Assembly: GCF_010092425.1 (NCBI RefSeq)
Contig: NZ_CP048030.1
Coordinates: 2,615,501-2,679,500, forward strand
Reading direction: 5' to 3'
DNA: 64,000 nt
DNA from: Sinimarinibacterium sp. NLF-5-8
GTDB lineage: Bacteria > Pseudomonadota > Gammaproteobacteria > Nevskiales > Nevskiaceae
The notes under the pieces are model-generated. The model saw nothing but the letters and a program-made list of their open reading frames with translations, had not been told where the DNA came from and ran no database searches. Made by a program: the position numbers and the translations under genes. Positions within the stretch are counted from its first letter, which is position 1. Each line of letters begins with the position of its first letter. Shown one piece after another: positions 1 to 9,542 of this stretch.

Positions 1-473
1 ACCGTCACTGACTCGCGACCGATGCGGGCGAACGGGTCGTTGGTGCGGGCGTAGTCGTTGAGCACCGCCGCACCGCGATCGGTGGTGTAGTCGTAGGCAT
101 CGAGCCAGTTCTGTCGCACCACGATCGGGTCGATGGACAGCGAGCGCACCATCGTGATGAAGCGGGCAACGTGGTGTGCCTGCTGCGCGTCGTCGGGCTG
201 GTAGCGCGTGGCGGCTTCGCCGACCGTGCGTACCTGGCCGGCCTGATCGACCTCGACCACATAGGGCGTGACGATGGACTGCGCCGAACGCCACACCAGG
301 CCAGCGGCCATCAGCAGGGCCAGCACCAGGCAGCCGAACGCCATCAGGCGCCAGTTCTTCGCCTGTACACGGGCCGAGCCGATGCGCTCGTCCCACACCT
401 GGGCAGCGGATTGGTAAGGGGTCGCAGGCTGCGGTGTGTCGGTATAGCGCACCTGCGGTCGTTTGAATCGCAT
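1..473 (-). CDS. trbF: TrbF/VirB8-like conjugal transfer protein (partial, C-terminus outside)
   Basis: An open frame runs on the minus strand from an ATG at 473 off the window edge, giving about 157 N-terminal residues. After a polar cytoplasmic start there is one membrane segment (around residues 43-60, LMAFGCLVLALLMAAGLVW), then a periplasmic part beginning VTPYVVEVDQAG. That is the layout of VirB8-class inner-membrane proteins, which bridge the inner and outer parts of the mating channel. It lies 12 bp downstream of trbL in the trb operon, where Tn4371-type elements carry trbF. Family identity rests on topology, motif and synteny; the C-terminal domain cannot be checked. Confidence 0.85.
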   Translation of the reverse strand, partial: MRFKRPQVRYTDTPQPATPYQSAAQVWDERIGSARVQAKNWRLMAFGCLVLALLMAAGLVWRSAQSIVTPYVVEVDQAGQVRTVGEAATRYQPDDAQQAHHVARFITMVRSLSIDPIVVRQNWLDAYDYTTDRGAAVLNDYARTNDPFARIGRESVT

Positions 474-485
474 GGCTTGTCCTCC

Positions 486-1853
486 TTATGAATCTGAATC
501 CCGCAGGCTCGGGGCGCTGCCCGATCCACCGCTATCGCCCCCGCGCAGCGTGTGCGCGGTGGTCGTGGCGGCTTGGGTGATCTGTTGGCGGCGATGCAGG
601 CGCTTGGCCCATGCGGGCTGCTGTTGTGGCGACGACGCGGTGGCAGGGTCGGAAGCGGCAGCACCGGTCCCCGATCCGCCTTCGGCCGCAGGGCCGTTCC
701 AGCCGGTGCGGAAAGGCGCCGCCATGCGCTGCCCAACGGTGGAAGCACGGGAGGCCGCGCCTCGCCCGGCGGCTTGCACGCCGGTCTTGGCGACGTTGCC
801 CAGGCCCGCCGCCGCGCCCTTGAGGCCGCCACCAACCGCGGACGAACCTGCCTGGAACGCCGACCGGGCACCACTGGCCGCGGACGTCGCGGCACGCGCG
901 CCGCTGCCGGCCAGCTTGGCGGCAGCCGGCGCCATGCGTGCCCCGGCGGCCACCGCCCCACCTACGCCAGTCGCGGCAGCACCGACGGCAACGGCGGTTC
1001 CGGCAGCGCCGACAGCGGCGCCGGCCATCGCCCCGGCACCCAACTGCGGCCCGCCGGAAATCAGCCCGGTGGCGATGCCCGGCCCGAAGATGCCCAGTGC
1101 CAGCAAGGCGAGCGAGGCCAGCATGATGACCAGCGCATGGTCGATGGACGGCTCGGTCGGATGCACCTGAAATTCGGCAAACAGCCCGGTGCCAATACCG
1201 ACGATCACTGCTAGCACCAGTACCTTGACACCCGAGGACACCACGTTGCCCAGCACCTTCTCGGCCAGGAAGCTGGTCTTGTTCCACAATGCGAATGGCA
1301 CCAGTACGAAGCCCGCCAGCGTGGTCAGCTTGAACTCGATCAGCGTGATGAAGAGCTGGATCGCCAGCACGAAGAACGTGACGATCACCACCAGCCAGGC
1401 CAGGAACATCACCATGATGGGCGTCACGTTCACGAACACTTCCGGGAAGCCCGACAGATCGCTGACCTGCTCCAGAATCGGCATGCCCGCGTCGATGCCG
1501 GTCTTGGCCAGCCGCCCTGGTTGCAGAAACTCGTCCATGCTCAGGGTCGAGCCGGTGGCCGTCAGGCCCAGGCCGGTAAAGGAGCGGAAGACGATGCCGG
1601 CCAGCCAGTTGAAGTTGTTGATGATGTAGGCGAAGGCCCCGACGTAGAGCACCTTGCGCAGCAACTTGGCGATCACGTCATCGCCCTGGCCGGTGGCGTG
1701 ACTCATGGCCCAGTACAGCCCGGCGATGGTCATGTCGATGACGATCAGCGTGGCGGTCAGGAACGCCACTTCGCCTTGCAGCAGTCCGAAGCCCGAGTCG
1801 ATGTAGGTGGAAAAGGTGTTGAGGAAGCGGTCGATGACGGTGACGTCGTTCAT
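486..1853 (-). CDS. trbL: TrbL/VirB6-like inner-membrane channel protein
   Basis: The 455-aa protein has several hydrophobic helices in its first 280 residues (for example around LTATLIVIDMTIAGLYWAM and LVVIVTFFVLAIQLFITLI), as expected of the polytopic TrbL/VirB6 component of the conjugation channel. Residues about 285 to 455 are a low-complexity Ala/Gly/Ser-rich tail, common in TrbL proteins of Tn4371 and IncP elements. The start codon overlaps the stop of the upstream lipoprotein gene by 4 bp, so the two are probably translationally coupled. The compositional bias of the tail creates long antisense open frames here, which are not real genes. Confidence 0.93.
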   Translation of the reverse strand: MNDVTVIDRFLNTFSTYIDSGFGLLQGEVAFLTATLIVIDMTIAGLYWAMSHATGQGDDVIAKLLRKVLYVGAFAYIINNFNWLAGIVFRSFTGLGLTATGSTLSMDEFLQPGRLAKTGIDAGMPILEQVSDLSGFPEVFVNVTPIMVMFLAWLVVIVTFFVLAIQLFITLIEFKLTTLAGFVLVPFALWNKTSFLAEKVLGNVVSSGVKVLVLAVIVGIGTGLFAEFQVHPTEPSIDHALVIMLASLALLALGIFGPGIATGLISGGPQLGAGAMAGAAVGAAGTAVAVGAAATGVGGAVAAGARMAPAAAKLAGSGARAATSAASGARSAFQAGSSAVGGGLKGAAAGLGNVAKTGVQAAGRGAASRASTVGQRMAAPFRTGWNGPAAEGGSGTGAAASDPATASSPQQQPAWAKRLHRRQQITQAATTTAHTLRGGDSGGSGSAPSLRDSDS

Positions 1854-2182
1854 GGCACGTCCTCCGTCGCGGCGTTCGCCGTCTCGCCGCTCTCATCGTC
1901 GGGCGTATCGAAGCTCGGCGGAATCGGCGGCAGTTCGGTCAGAGCGTCGTACTCGTCCGGCCCGGTCTGGCCGGCGAAAAAACGGCGCCGGAAGGCTTCG
2001 GCGGCGGCCAGGCAAGCGTCCTTGCCCGCCGCCTGCCGGTCTTGCGCGCACTGCGCACGCAGCGCCTTGAGCCGCGCGGGATCGGCGGCCAAGACATCGG
2101 CCAGATCGTCGGCAGGCTGCTGGCCGCAAGCGGTCAGCAGCACGGCCAGCAGATACAGCGGCAAGGTGGGAACGCATCGCAT
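1850..2182 (-). CDS. TrbK/EexN-like entry-exclusion lipoprotein
   Basis: This 110-aa protein starts with a short signal peptide ending in a lipobox (LLTAC, Cys at about 19), so it should be a membrane lipoprotein. The mature part has an acidic helix (LAADPARLKALRAQCAQD) and a second conserved block (EAFRRRFF, later PPSF). Small lipoproteins between trbJ and trbL are entry-exclusion proteins (TrbK/EexN) that block redundant mating between cells with the same element. A clear paralogue sits at 9778-10056, sharing the LAADP-RL-LR-QC and RRFF blocks. The exclusion role is inferred from family and position. Confidence 0.8.
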   Translation of the reverse strand: MRCVPTLPLYLLAVLLTACGQQPADDLADVLAADPARLKALRAQCAQDRQAAGKDACLAAAEAFRRRFFAGQTGPDEYDALTELPPIPPSFDTPDDESGETANAATEDVP

Positions 2183-2194
2183 GGCCGTCTCCCG

Positions 2195-2923
2195 TCAGTT
2201 GCCGTAGAAATCCACGCGCTGCGGCGTGTAGGGCGTGCCGTCGCCCAGGAAGCGGCGCGTTACCTCGCGGCCGCGTTCGATGGCGGCGGCCTGCCGCGCC
2301 AGTTCCAGCGCGGCGGCCCGCTCCTGGGTGATCTGGAGTTGCTGCGCCTGGATCGACTGCTTGGCCTGCAAGGCCAGAAGCTGGTTGGTCGCCTGCATGG
2401 CCTGCAAGGCGCCTTGCGCCGACTGGCTCTGGCTCACCAGATCGGCCAGTGCGCTTTCGTCTTCGCGCAGGTTCTGCGATACCTGCGCCTGCATCCGCAT
2501 CGCGGTGTGCAGGCCGTCGAGCGTGTGCTTCCAGCGTTCCTGCGCATCCTGGTACATCTGATCACCGCTGACGGTCGCGGCGTACTGCTCGGGATACAGC
2601 CGTGCGAACTCGCGGTCGAGGTTCTGCACGTCATAGGCCAGCCCCTGCGCCTCGGCGATCAGCCGTTCGGTGGTCGCCAGGGTCGAGCGCAGGCGATTGA
2701 CGATGTTGAAATCCAGCGTCGCCAGATTGCGCGCCTGGTTCATCAGCATCTGCGCTTCGTTCTGAAGCTGGTTGATCTGGTTGTTGATCTGCTGGAGCGT
2801 ACGGACGGCCGTCAGCGTGTTCTGCACGAGGTTCGTGGGATCGATCACGACCCATTGCGCCTGAACGGTGGAGACGGTGCAGAGCATGGCCGCGATGGCG
2901 GCGGCGAGAAGACGCTTTTTCAT
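2195..2923 (-). CDS. trbJ: TrbJ/VirB5-like mating-pair protein
   Basis: The 242-aa product has a Sec signal peptide (MKKRLLAAAIAAMLCTVSTVQA, cleavage after about residue 22) and a long alpha-helical, Gln/Asn-rich mature part (repeated QQINNQINQLQNEAQ-type heptads), typical of TrbJ/VirB5 periplasmic or pilus-tip proteins. It starts by overlapping the 3' end of trbE by 4 bp. The position between trbE and the exclusion lipoprotein is the normal IncP/Tn4371 order. Confidence 0.92.
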   Translation of the reverse strand: MKKRLLAAAIAAMLCTVSTVQAQWVVIDPTNLVQNTLTAVRTLQQINNQINQLQNEAQMLMNQARNLATLDFNIVNRLRSTLATTERLIAEAQGLAYDVQNLDREFARLYPEQYAATVSGDQMYQDAQERWKHTLDGLHTAMRMQAQVSQNLREDESALADLVSQSQSAQGALQAMQATNQLLALQAKQSIQAQQLQITQERAAALELARQAAAIERGREVTRRFLGDGTPYTPQRVDFYGN

Positions 2924-5379
2924 GGCAGGTTCTCCTGTGGGTGGTCAGCGATACGAGGGAAAACTGGCGCAAGGCCGGGGAACGCGGGCAGCAGATCGGC
3001 CGCCCAGTCGAGGCCGCGATGGCGCAGCCAGGCGCCGGTGAATCCCGGCGTGCCTGCGTTGAGCAGCACGCGGTCGATGTCGCGCTGGTCCTGCGGCGTG
3101 GAAGCGCCCGCGAAGGCCAGTGTTGCCGGCCCCAGGTCGAGGTCGAACAAGCGATTGCCCAGGCGCGACTGGTAGTAGTAGTCGCGCTTGGGTTCGGCGG
3201 TGGCGACGATCTCGATCTGCCGGGCGTTCAGCCCGAAGCCTTCGTAGATCGTGCGAATCTGCGGCTCGGTGGCCTGTGGGTTGGGCAGGAAGATGCGGCT
3301 GGCGCAGCTTTCGATGATCGCCGGGGCGATGCTCGAATCCTTGATGTCGGCCAGCGACTGCGTGGCGAAGATGACGCTGACGTTCTTCTTGCGCAGCGTC
3401 TTGAGCCACTGGCGGATGCGCGCGGCGAACACCGGATCGTCCAGAAACAGCCAGGACTCGTCGAGAATCAACAGTGTCGGTGCGCCGTCGAAGCGTTCAT
3501 CGAAGCGCGCGAACAGGTAGCCCAGCACGGCCAGCACCGCCGCCTTGCTGTGCATCAGCTCCTCCATCTCGAAGCCCTGCACGTCGGCGCTGCCGAGCCG
3601 GTCATGATCGGCATCGAGCAGCTTGCCGTGGGCACCGCCGAGCACATAGGGCGCCAGCGCCTGACGCAAGGCGTTAGATTGCAGCAGCACGGAAAACCCG
3701 GTCATCGTGCGCTGCTGCACCGGCGCGCCGGCGAGACTGCCCAGCGCCGACCAGATGGCGGCCTTCTCGTCGGGGCCGACGGCCACGCCTTCGTGCAGCA
3801 GGCGGCCTTCAATCCATTCCGCCGCCCAGGTTCGGTAGCCCTCGGCGTCGATGCGGGCCAGCGGCTGGAAAGCGATCTCGCCATCATTGCCCAGGTCGTA
3901 GTGCTCGCCACCCAGGCCCAAAATGGTGGCGCGCATGGAGCGGCCCATGTCGAAGGCGAAGATGCGCGAACCGGCGTAACGGCGGAACTGCATCGCCAGC
4001 GTGGCCAGCAGCACGGATTTGCCCATGCCGGTCGGTCCCACGACCAGGGTGTGGCCCACGTCGCCGATGTGCGTCACCAGCCGGAACGGTGTCGCGCCAT
4101 CGGTGCGGGTGACGATCAGCGGCGGGCCATCGAGATGCCGGTTCTTCTCCGGCCCGGCCCACACCGCCGATACCGGCATCATGTGCGCTAGGTTCAGCGT
4201 CGAGACGATGGGCTGGCGCACGTTGGCGTAGGCGTTGCCGGGAACGGACGACAGCCAGGCATCCACGGCGTTGAGCGTTTCGGGAATGGTGACGAAGCCC
4301 CGGCCCTGGATGACGCGCTCCACTAAGCGCTGCTTCTCGTCGGCCAGGGCCGGGTCGGCATCAAGTACCGTCACCGTGGCGGTGAGGTAGCCGAAGGCGA
4401 CCTGATCGCTGCCCAGCTCCTGCAAGGCGGCATCGGCGTCCGCCGCCTTGTTGCTGGCATCGGTATCCACCAGCGGGCTTTCCTGCTGGAAAATAGTTTC
4501 GCGCAGCAGCGCCACCACGTTCTTGCGCTTGGCGAACCACTGGCGACGCAGGCGGCCCAGCTCCTTTTCCGCCTCGGCCTTGTCCATGCACAGAAAGCGC
4601 GTGCTCCAGCGATAGGCAAAACCCAGCCGGTTGAGGTCGTCCAGCAGACCGGGCCAGGTCGAGGTCGGAAAGCCCCGCACCGACACCACGCGCAGGTGTT
4701 GATCGTGCAGCACGGGCGCGAGGCCACCGATCAACGCGACATCGGCCAACAGCGCATCCAGATAGAACGGCACGTCCGGCACGCCGATGCGGTACTGCCG
4801 CGTCGAGATGGTCGAGTGCAGGTAGGTCAGCGTCTGGCTGTCATCCAGCCAGGCGATTTCCGGCATCACGCCATCGAGCAGGTCGAACACGCGATCGGTT
4901 TCCGCCACGAAAGCATCCAGCCGTCCCTGCCAATCCACTCCCTCGCCGGGCGCGTTTTCGTAGAGCACCTTGGCCGCGCGGGCGCGGGATTCCTCCGGCG
5001 GCAGGAAAACCAACGTCAGGTAATAGCCACTCTCGAAGTGCTGGCTCGCTTCCTCGAACGCGGCGCGGCGCTCCTCATCCACCAGCCAGGACAGAGCCTC
5101 GGGAAAGTCGGCTTGCGGATAATCCGCCGCTGGCTGGCGTTGGGCCTCGATGAACAGCGCCCAGCCCGAACCCAGCCGGCGCAGCGCGTTGTTGAGCCGC
5201 GCCGTGGTGGCGATCATTTCGCCCTGCGTGGCACTGTCCAGGTCCGGCCCACGAAAACGTGCCGCTCTCTGGAACGAACCATCCTTGTTGAGCACCACGC
5301 CCGGCGCGACCAACCCGGCCCAGGGCAGCCAGTCGGCCAGCAGCGCGGGACGCTGGCGGTATTCGGCGAGGTTCAGCAT
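2920..5379 (-). CDS. trbE: TrbE/VirB4 conjugation ATPase
   Basis: At 819 aa this matches full-length TrbE/VirB4 ATPases, which power pilus biogenesis and substrate transfer at the inner membrane. A Walker A loop (GPTGMGKS) lies near residues 446-453 and a Walker B strand (LLILDESWLFLDDP) about 200 residues later, followed by the VirB4 signature region FATQSLADIKDSSIA. The N-terminal half (MLNLAEYRQRPALLADWLPW...) is the usual CagE/TrbE domain. Downstream trbJ overlaps by 4 bp; trbD ends 12 bp upstream. Confidence 0.96.
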   Translation of the reverse strand: MLNLAEYRQRPALLADWLPWAGLVAPGVVLNKDGSFQRAARFRGPDLDSATQGEMIATTARLNNALRRLGSGWALFIEAQRQPAADYPQADFPEALSWLVDEERRAAFEEASQHFESGYYLTLVFLPPEESRARAAKVLYENAPGEGVDWQGRLDAFVAETDRVFDLLDGVMPEIAWLDDSQTLTYLHSTISTRQYRIGVPDVPFYLDALLADVALIGGLAPVLHDQHLRVVSVRGFPTSTWPGLLDDLNRLGFAYRWSTRFLCMDKAEAEKELGRLRRQWFAKRKNVVALLRETIFQQESPLVDTDASNKAADADAALQELGSDQVAFGYLTATVTVLDADPALADEKQRLVERVIQGRGFVTIPETLNAVDAWLSSVPGNAYANVRQPIVSTLNLAHMMPVSAVWAGPEKNRHLDGPPLIVTRTDGATPFRLVTHIGDVGHTLVVGPTGMGKSVLLATLAMQFRRYAGSRIFAFDMGRSMRATILGLGGEHYDLGNDGEIAFQPLARIDAEGYRTWAAEWIEGRLLHEGVAVGPDEKAAIWSALGSLAGAPVQQRTMTGFSVLLQSNALRQALAPYVLGGAHGKLLDADHDRLGSADVQGFEMEELMHSKAAVLAVLGYLFARFDERFDGAPTLLILDESWLFLDDPVFAARIRQWLKTLRKKNVSVIFATQSLADIKDSSIAPAIIESCASRIFLPNPQATEPQIRTIYEGFGLNARQIEIVATAEPKRDYYYQSRLGNRLFDLDLGPATLAFAGASTPQDQRDIDRVLLNAGTPGFTGAWLRHRGLDWAADLLPAFPGLAPVFPRIADHPQENLP

Positions 5380-5391
5380 GGCGGCATCCCC

Positions 5392-5676
5392 CTACACGTC
5401 CAGCAGCGGCTTGTGCTTGATGTGCCGGGCGAAGACCTGCATGAACTGCGGGTCGAGGCGCGCGCCCCAGACCGCCAGCGAATGGCCGACGATCCACAAC
5501 ACCAGGCCCGGAATCCACAGTTGCAGGCCCAGCCCGACGGCGGCGGCCAGGGTGCCGTTGGCGATGGCGACCGTGCGCGGCGCGCCGCCCAGCAGGATCG
5601 GCTCGGTCAGCGAGCGATGCAGCGGAATCTCGAAGCCGGGCGCAAAGCCCGGCGTTGCTTCGTTGGCGGCGCTCAT
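5392..5676 (-). CDS. trbD: TrbD/VirB3-like protein
   Basis: A 94-aa protein with two closely spaced membrane segments in the middle (from TVAIANGTLAAAVGLGLQLW to LVLWIVGHSLAVWG) and the motif IPLHRSLTEPILLGGAPR ahead of them, as in TrbD/VirB3 family members. These act with the VirB4-type ATPase at the inner membrane. The start overlaps the end of trbC by 4 bp and the gene precedes trbE, the conserved order. Confidence 0.93.
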   Translation of the reverse strand: MSAANEATPGFAPGFEIPLHRSLTEPILLGGAPRTVAIANGTLAAAVGLGLQLWIPGLVLWIVGHSLAVWGARLDPQFMQVFARHIKHKPLLDV

Positions 5677-6050
5677 ACGACGGCCCCGCCGGAGAAGCTG
5701 AAGAACGACAGGAAGAACGAGGACGCGGCGAAGGCGATGCTCAGCCCGAACACGATCTGGATCAGCTTGCGGAAGCCTCCGGACGTGTCGCCAAAGGCCA
5801 GCGCCAGGCCCGTGGCGATGATGATGATCACCGCGACGATGCGCGCCACCGGCCCCTGGATGGATTCGAGGATGGCTTGCAGCGGCCCTTCCCAGGGCAT
5901 CGAGGAACCGGCCGCGTGCGCCGTGCCGGCCATCAGCAGGAACACGAGCGCCAGCAGCAGCCCCTGTTGCGCCGGCTCGGCCAGGCTGCGCAGGCGGGCA
6001 AGACGGAAAGGCGGATTGTCAGAAACGCGCAAAGCATGAGAAGGCGTCAT
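5673..6050 (-). CDS. trbC: TrbC/VirB2-like conjugative pilin
   Basis: The 125-aa product has a long leader ending near AGTAHAAGSS and two hydrophobic helices in the mature part (IVAVIIIIATGLALAFG and IVFGLSIAFAASSFFLSFF), the pattern of VirB2/TrbC prepilins that are processed and often cyclised by the TraF peptidase. A candidate traF is present at 25,650-26,237. It sits between trbB and trbD with 4-bp overlaps on both sides. Confidence 0.94.
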   Translation of the reverse strand: MTPSHALRVSDNPPFRLARLRSLAEPAQQGLLLALVFLLMAGTAHAAGSSMPWEGPLQAILESIQGPVARIVAVIIIIATGLALAFGDTSGGFRKLIQIVFGLSIAFAASSFFLSFFSFSGGAVV

Positions 6051-7075
6051 GTCAGTTCTCCAGTGGGGTCAGGGGACGGGGAGGCAGCCGGCGACAGCTC
6101 GGGAAACGGCGTTTCCAGCGCGTCCGCCAGTTGGTAGCCCGTGGCGTCGAAGCCGACGACACGGGTGATGCTTTCGACGTGGCGATTGCGGCCACGCCCG
6201 GCGATGCGCACCACGACGTTGATGGCGTCGGCGATCAACGCACGCGGCGCGTTCGCGGCGACTTCGAGAATCAGTTGCTCCAGGCGCAGCAGCGCGCCTT
6301 GCGCGGAACCGGCGTGGATGGTGGCGATGCCGCCCGGATGGTCGGTGCCCCACAGCTTGACGAGATCCAGTGCCTCGCCGCCACGCACCTCGCCGACTAC
6401 CACGCGGTCGGGGCGCAGCCGCATCGTGGCCCGCGCCAAATCCCGCATGGAGGCCACGTTGCTGTGCGTGCGCAGCGGCACATGGTCGCGGGCCACGCAT
6501 TGCAGCTCCACCGTGTCTTCGAGCACCAGAATGCGGTCGCCCGTGGTGGCGATTTCGGCCAGCAGCGCATTGGCCAGCGTCGTCTTGCCGGTGCTGGTGC
6601 CGCCCGCGATCAGGATGTTCTGCCGTTCGCGCGTGGCGCGGCGCAGGAACTCGGCCTGCGCCGTGGTCAGGATGCCGTCGGCCACATAGCGATCCAGGCT
6701 GATGACGTTGATGGCGCGCTTGCGCAGCGCGAAGGCCGGCCCCGGCGCCACCGGCGGCAGGACGCCCTCGAACCGCTCGCCCGTCTCGGGCAGTTCGGCG
6801 GACAGCAGCGGCTGGCCGCGATGCACTTCCGCCCCGACATGGGCGGCCACCAGCCGGATGATGCGTTCGCCATCGGCCTCGGACAGTTCCACGCCCAGGG
6901 GCGCGCGGCCGGACGACAGGCGATCCACCCATAGCGTCCGGTCGGGGTTGAGCATGATCTCCACCACGTCCGGGTCTTCGAGCGCGGCGGCGATCACCGG
7001 CCCCATCGCCGTGCGCAGCATCTGGATGCGGCGATCCAGAGAGGCTGCGGTGGATGTCTGTGGAACGGCGCTCAT
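6047..7075 (-). CDS. trbB: TrbB/VirB11-type ATPase
   Basis: The 342-aa protein is a traffic ATPase of the VirB11/PulE superfamily. It has Walker A (GGTSTGKTTLANALL, near residue 160), an Asp box (ILVLEDTVELQC), Walker B (MRLRPDRVVVGEVRGGEALD) and a His box (GTDHPGGIATIHAGSA). VirB11 hexamers switch the secretion channel between pilus assembly and DNA transfer. It overlaps the upstream RHH gene and downstream trbC by 4 bp each. Confidence 0.96.
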   Translation of the reverse strand: MSAVPQTSTAASLDRRIQMLRTAMGPVIAAALEDPDVVEIMLNPDRTLWVDRLSSGRAPLGVELSEADGERIIRLVAAHVGAEVHRGQPLLSAELPETGERFEGVLPPVAPGPAFALRKRAINVISLDRYVADGILTTAQAEFLRRATRERQNILIAGGTSTGKTTLANALLAEIATTGDRILVLEDTVELQCVARDHVPLRTHSNVASMRDLARATMRLRPDRVVVGEVRGGEALDLVKLWGTDHPGGIATIHAGSAQGALLRLEQLILEVAANAPRALIADAINVVVRIAGRGRNRHVESITRVVGFDATGYQLADALETPFPELSPAASPSPDPTGELT

Positions 7076-7548
7076 GAGGCACGCTCCCGCGCCTCGGCCA
7101 GTGCCACCGCATCCTCCATGCGCACCCCGAACTCATGATCCTGGGGGTGCAGTTCCTCCACCACGTCACGCACCAGGCTGCGGCCGCGCAGCAAGTGGCG
7201 GCCGAGCTGTTCGACGAACTGCTCGAAACGCGCCTTGCCCTGGGCGCGGGCGGCGTCCTGATGCGCTTCGGGCACCGGCGGGCTGACGGTCAGGAAGTAG
7301 CGCACGAACAGCGCCAGCGTCTCGATCTCGATGTTCTGGTCACGCTCCAGCTTCTCGAACTGGCGCGACAGACGATCGAGGCGCTTGGCGATGGCGGCCT
7401 CGCGCTGGTCGGCCGCGTCCGGCGACAGCCAGGACGCCAGCGCCGCCGCGACGATGCTGGATTTCGAGACGCCTTTCTTGGCGGCCAGCTCGTCCAGGCG
7501 CTTGGCGTGCTCGGGGTGGATAAAGAGGTTCAGGCGGTATCGACTCAT
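7072..7548 (-). CDS. CopG-like ribbon-helix-helix protein of the trb operon
   Basis: The 158-aa protein begins with a short strand and two helices (MSRYRLNLFIHPEHAKRLDE, then KKGVSKSSIVAAALASWL), the pattern of CopG/Arc ribbon-helix-helix DNA-binding domains. A helical C-terminal extension follows. It overlaps traG and trbB by 4 bp each, which is its fixed place in Tn4371-type ICEs. It may control the transfer operon or contact the coupling protein; neither is shown here. Confidence 0.85.
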   Translation of the reverse strand: MSRYRLNLFIHPEHAKRLDELAAKKGVSKSSIVAAALASWLSPDAADQREAAIAKRLDRLSRQFEKLERDQNIEIETLALFVRYFLTVSPPVPEAHQDAARAQGKARFEQFVEQLGRHLLRGRSLVRDVVEELHPQDHEFGVRMEDAVALAEARERAS

Positions 7549-9542
7549 AGCTGGATTCCGTCATCGGGATTGAGGGAAGCCAGCCGTGCGACGCGCTGCA
7601 TGGCAGGGTCGAGCTGGCCGGGAAGAACCGGCGGCAGGTCGTCGTCATCGAGCAGCGACAAGTCGCTGACCGGGTGTTCCGGCTCAGGGCTGTAGGCGAC
7701 GGTCTCGGGCAATTCGGGCTGGCGGCGCGGACCGCCGTCATCCGTGCCGCCCAGGCCATCGGCGGATGCCGCAGCCGATGTGGCGGGCACAGCCGGAATC
7801 GCCAACTCGCTCCAGTCGTCAGTGCGGGCCGGCGGCGCATCGGCGTAGCGTCCGGCCGCGAGCACGGGCGCCGGCAGCACACGCTGCTTGAAATTGGCGT
7901 CAAGGTAGTAGCGCAGCTTCCTGGCCTTGATCGGCGCCACGCTGGAGACCATCACCACGGCTTCATCGGGCGGAAGCTGCATCACTTCGCCGGGCGTCAG
8001 CAGTGGCCGCGCCGTTTCCTGGCGCGACACCATCAGGTGCCCGAGCCAGGGCGCGAGCCGATGGCCGGCGTAGTTGCGCTGCGCGCGAAGTTCGGTGGCC
8101 GTGCCCAGCGTCTCGGAGATGCGCTTGGCGGTGCGTTCGTCGTTGGTGGCGAACGTCACCCGCACATGGCAGTTGTCCAGAATCGAATGGTTCTGGCCGT
8201 AGGCTTTGTCGATCTGATTGAGGGACTGCGCGATCAGGAAGCTGCGGATGCCGTAGCCCGCCATGAAGGCCAACGCCGTCTCGAAGAAATCCAGGCGCCC
8301 CAGCGCCGGGAACTCGTCGAGCATCAGCAGCAGCTTGTGGCGACGCTCGATGCCGTCGGAGCCATCGAGCGATTCCGTGAGCCGTCGTCCGATCTGGTTG
8401 AGGATCAGCCGGATCAGCGGCTTGGTGCGGCTGATGTCCGAAGGCGGCACCACCAGATACAGCGAGACTGGATGTTCTGCGGCGATCAGATCAGCGATGC
8501 GCCAGTCGCAGCGTGACGTGACTTCCGCCACCGTGGGGTCGCGGTACAGGCCCAGGAACGACATGGCGGTGGAGAGCACACCCGAGCGCTCGTTGTCTGC
8601 CTTGTTGAGCACTTCACGCGCGGCGGATGCCACCACCGGATGCGGCGCATTGCCTAGGTGCCGCGTCGTCATCATCCGATGCAGGGTCAGCTCGAACGGG
8701 CACGCCGGGTCGGACAGGAAATTGGCGACGCCGCGCAGCGTCTTGTCCTCGCCGGCGTAGAGCACATGCAGGATGGCGCCGACCAGCAACGCGTGGCTGG
8801 TCTTCTCCCAGTGATTGCGCCGTTCCAGCGCGCCTTCGGGATCGACCAGAATGTCCGCGATGTTCTGCACGTCGCGCACTTCATGCGCGCCGCGCCGCAC
8901 TTCCAGCAGCGGGTTGTAGCCAGCCGACTGCGCATCGGTCGGGTTGAACAGCAGGCAGTGGCTGAACCGCGAGCGCCAGCCGGCGGTGATCTGCCAGTTC
9001 TCGCCCTTGATGTCGTGGATGACAGCCGATGCGGGCCAGCTCAACAAGGTGGGCACCACCAGGCCGACACCCTTGCCCGAGCGCGTGGGCGCGAAGGCCA
9101 GGACGTGCTCCGGGCCTTCGTGGCGCAGGTACTGCCGCTCATGCTGGCCGAGAAAGACACCGACGGGCTGGGTCAGTCCGGCCTTGTGGATGTCACCGGT
9201 ATCGGCCCAGCGGGCCGAACCGTAGGTCGTGACTCTGCGCGCCTGGCGTGAACGCCAGATGGACATGCCGATGGCGACCAGCACGGCGACAAGACCGCTG
9301 CCGCCCGCGATGGCGCCGCCGATGTCGAAGACCTCCGGCGCATAGGCGCCGAAGAAGAACCACCACTCGAACAGTTTCCAGGGGTGATAGACCGGCGTGC
9401 CGAAGAAGTCGAACCAGGGCGAGCCAAGGCGTAGCTGATAGCCCAGGGCGGCGGCTGTCCATTGTGTGGCGCTCCACACACCGGCAATCACGATGCCGAA
9501 TACAACGGCGATCTGCCCGAACAGCACGTTCGTCCCTTGCAT
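7545..9542 (-). CDS. traG: TraG/VirD4 type IV coupling protein
   Basis: This 665-aa protein is the coupling ATPase that delivers the relaxase-bound strand to the channel. Two or three N-terminal membrane segments lie within the first 110 residues. Walker A (APTRSGKGVGLVVPTLL) is near residue 150, and Walker B (KLLLMLDEFPALGRLDF) and a downstream QSLNQID motif mark the RecA-like domain. The C-terminal 100 residues are acidic, as often in TraG. A strong Shine-Dalgarno (GGAGG) precedes the ATG. It is the first gene of the transfer operon. Confidence 0.96.
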   Translation of the reverse strand: MQGTNVLFGQIAVVFGIVIAGVWSATQWTAAALGYQLRLGSPWFDFFGTPVYHPWKLFEWWFFFGAYAPEVFDIGGAIAGGSGLVAVLVAIGMSIWRSRQARRVTTYGSARWADTGDIHKAGLTQPVGVFLGQHERQYLRHEGPEHVLAFAPTRSGKGVGLVVPTLLSWPASAVIHDIKGENWQITAGWRSRFSHCLLFNPTDAQSAGYNPLLEVRRGAHEVRDVQNIADILVDPEGALERRNHWEKTSHALLVGAILHVLYAGEDKTLRGVANFLSDPACPFELTLHRMMTTRHLGNAPHPVVASAAREVLNKADNERSGVLSTAMSFLGLYRDPTVAEVTSRCDWRIADLIAAEHPVSLYLVVPPSDISRTKPLIRLILNQIGRRLTESLDGSDGIERRHKLLLMLDEFPALGRLDFFETALAFMAGYGIRSFLIAQSLNQIDKAYGQNHSILDNCHVRVTFATNDERTAKRISETLGTATELRAQRNYAGHRLAPWLGHLMVSRQETARPLLTPGEVMQLPPDEAVVMVSSVAPIKARKLRYYLDANFKQRVLPAPVLAAGRYADAPPARTDDWSELAIPAVPATSAAASADGLGGTDDGGPRRQPELPETVAYSPEPEHPVSDLSLLDDDDLPPVLPGQLDPAMQRVARLASLNPDDGIQL

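Noticed and set aside
2042-5379. Long plus-strand frames opposite trbJ and trbE
   Set aside because: They have no motifs or start signals and mirror well-supported trb genes.
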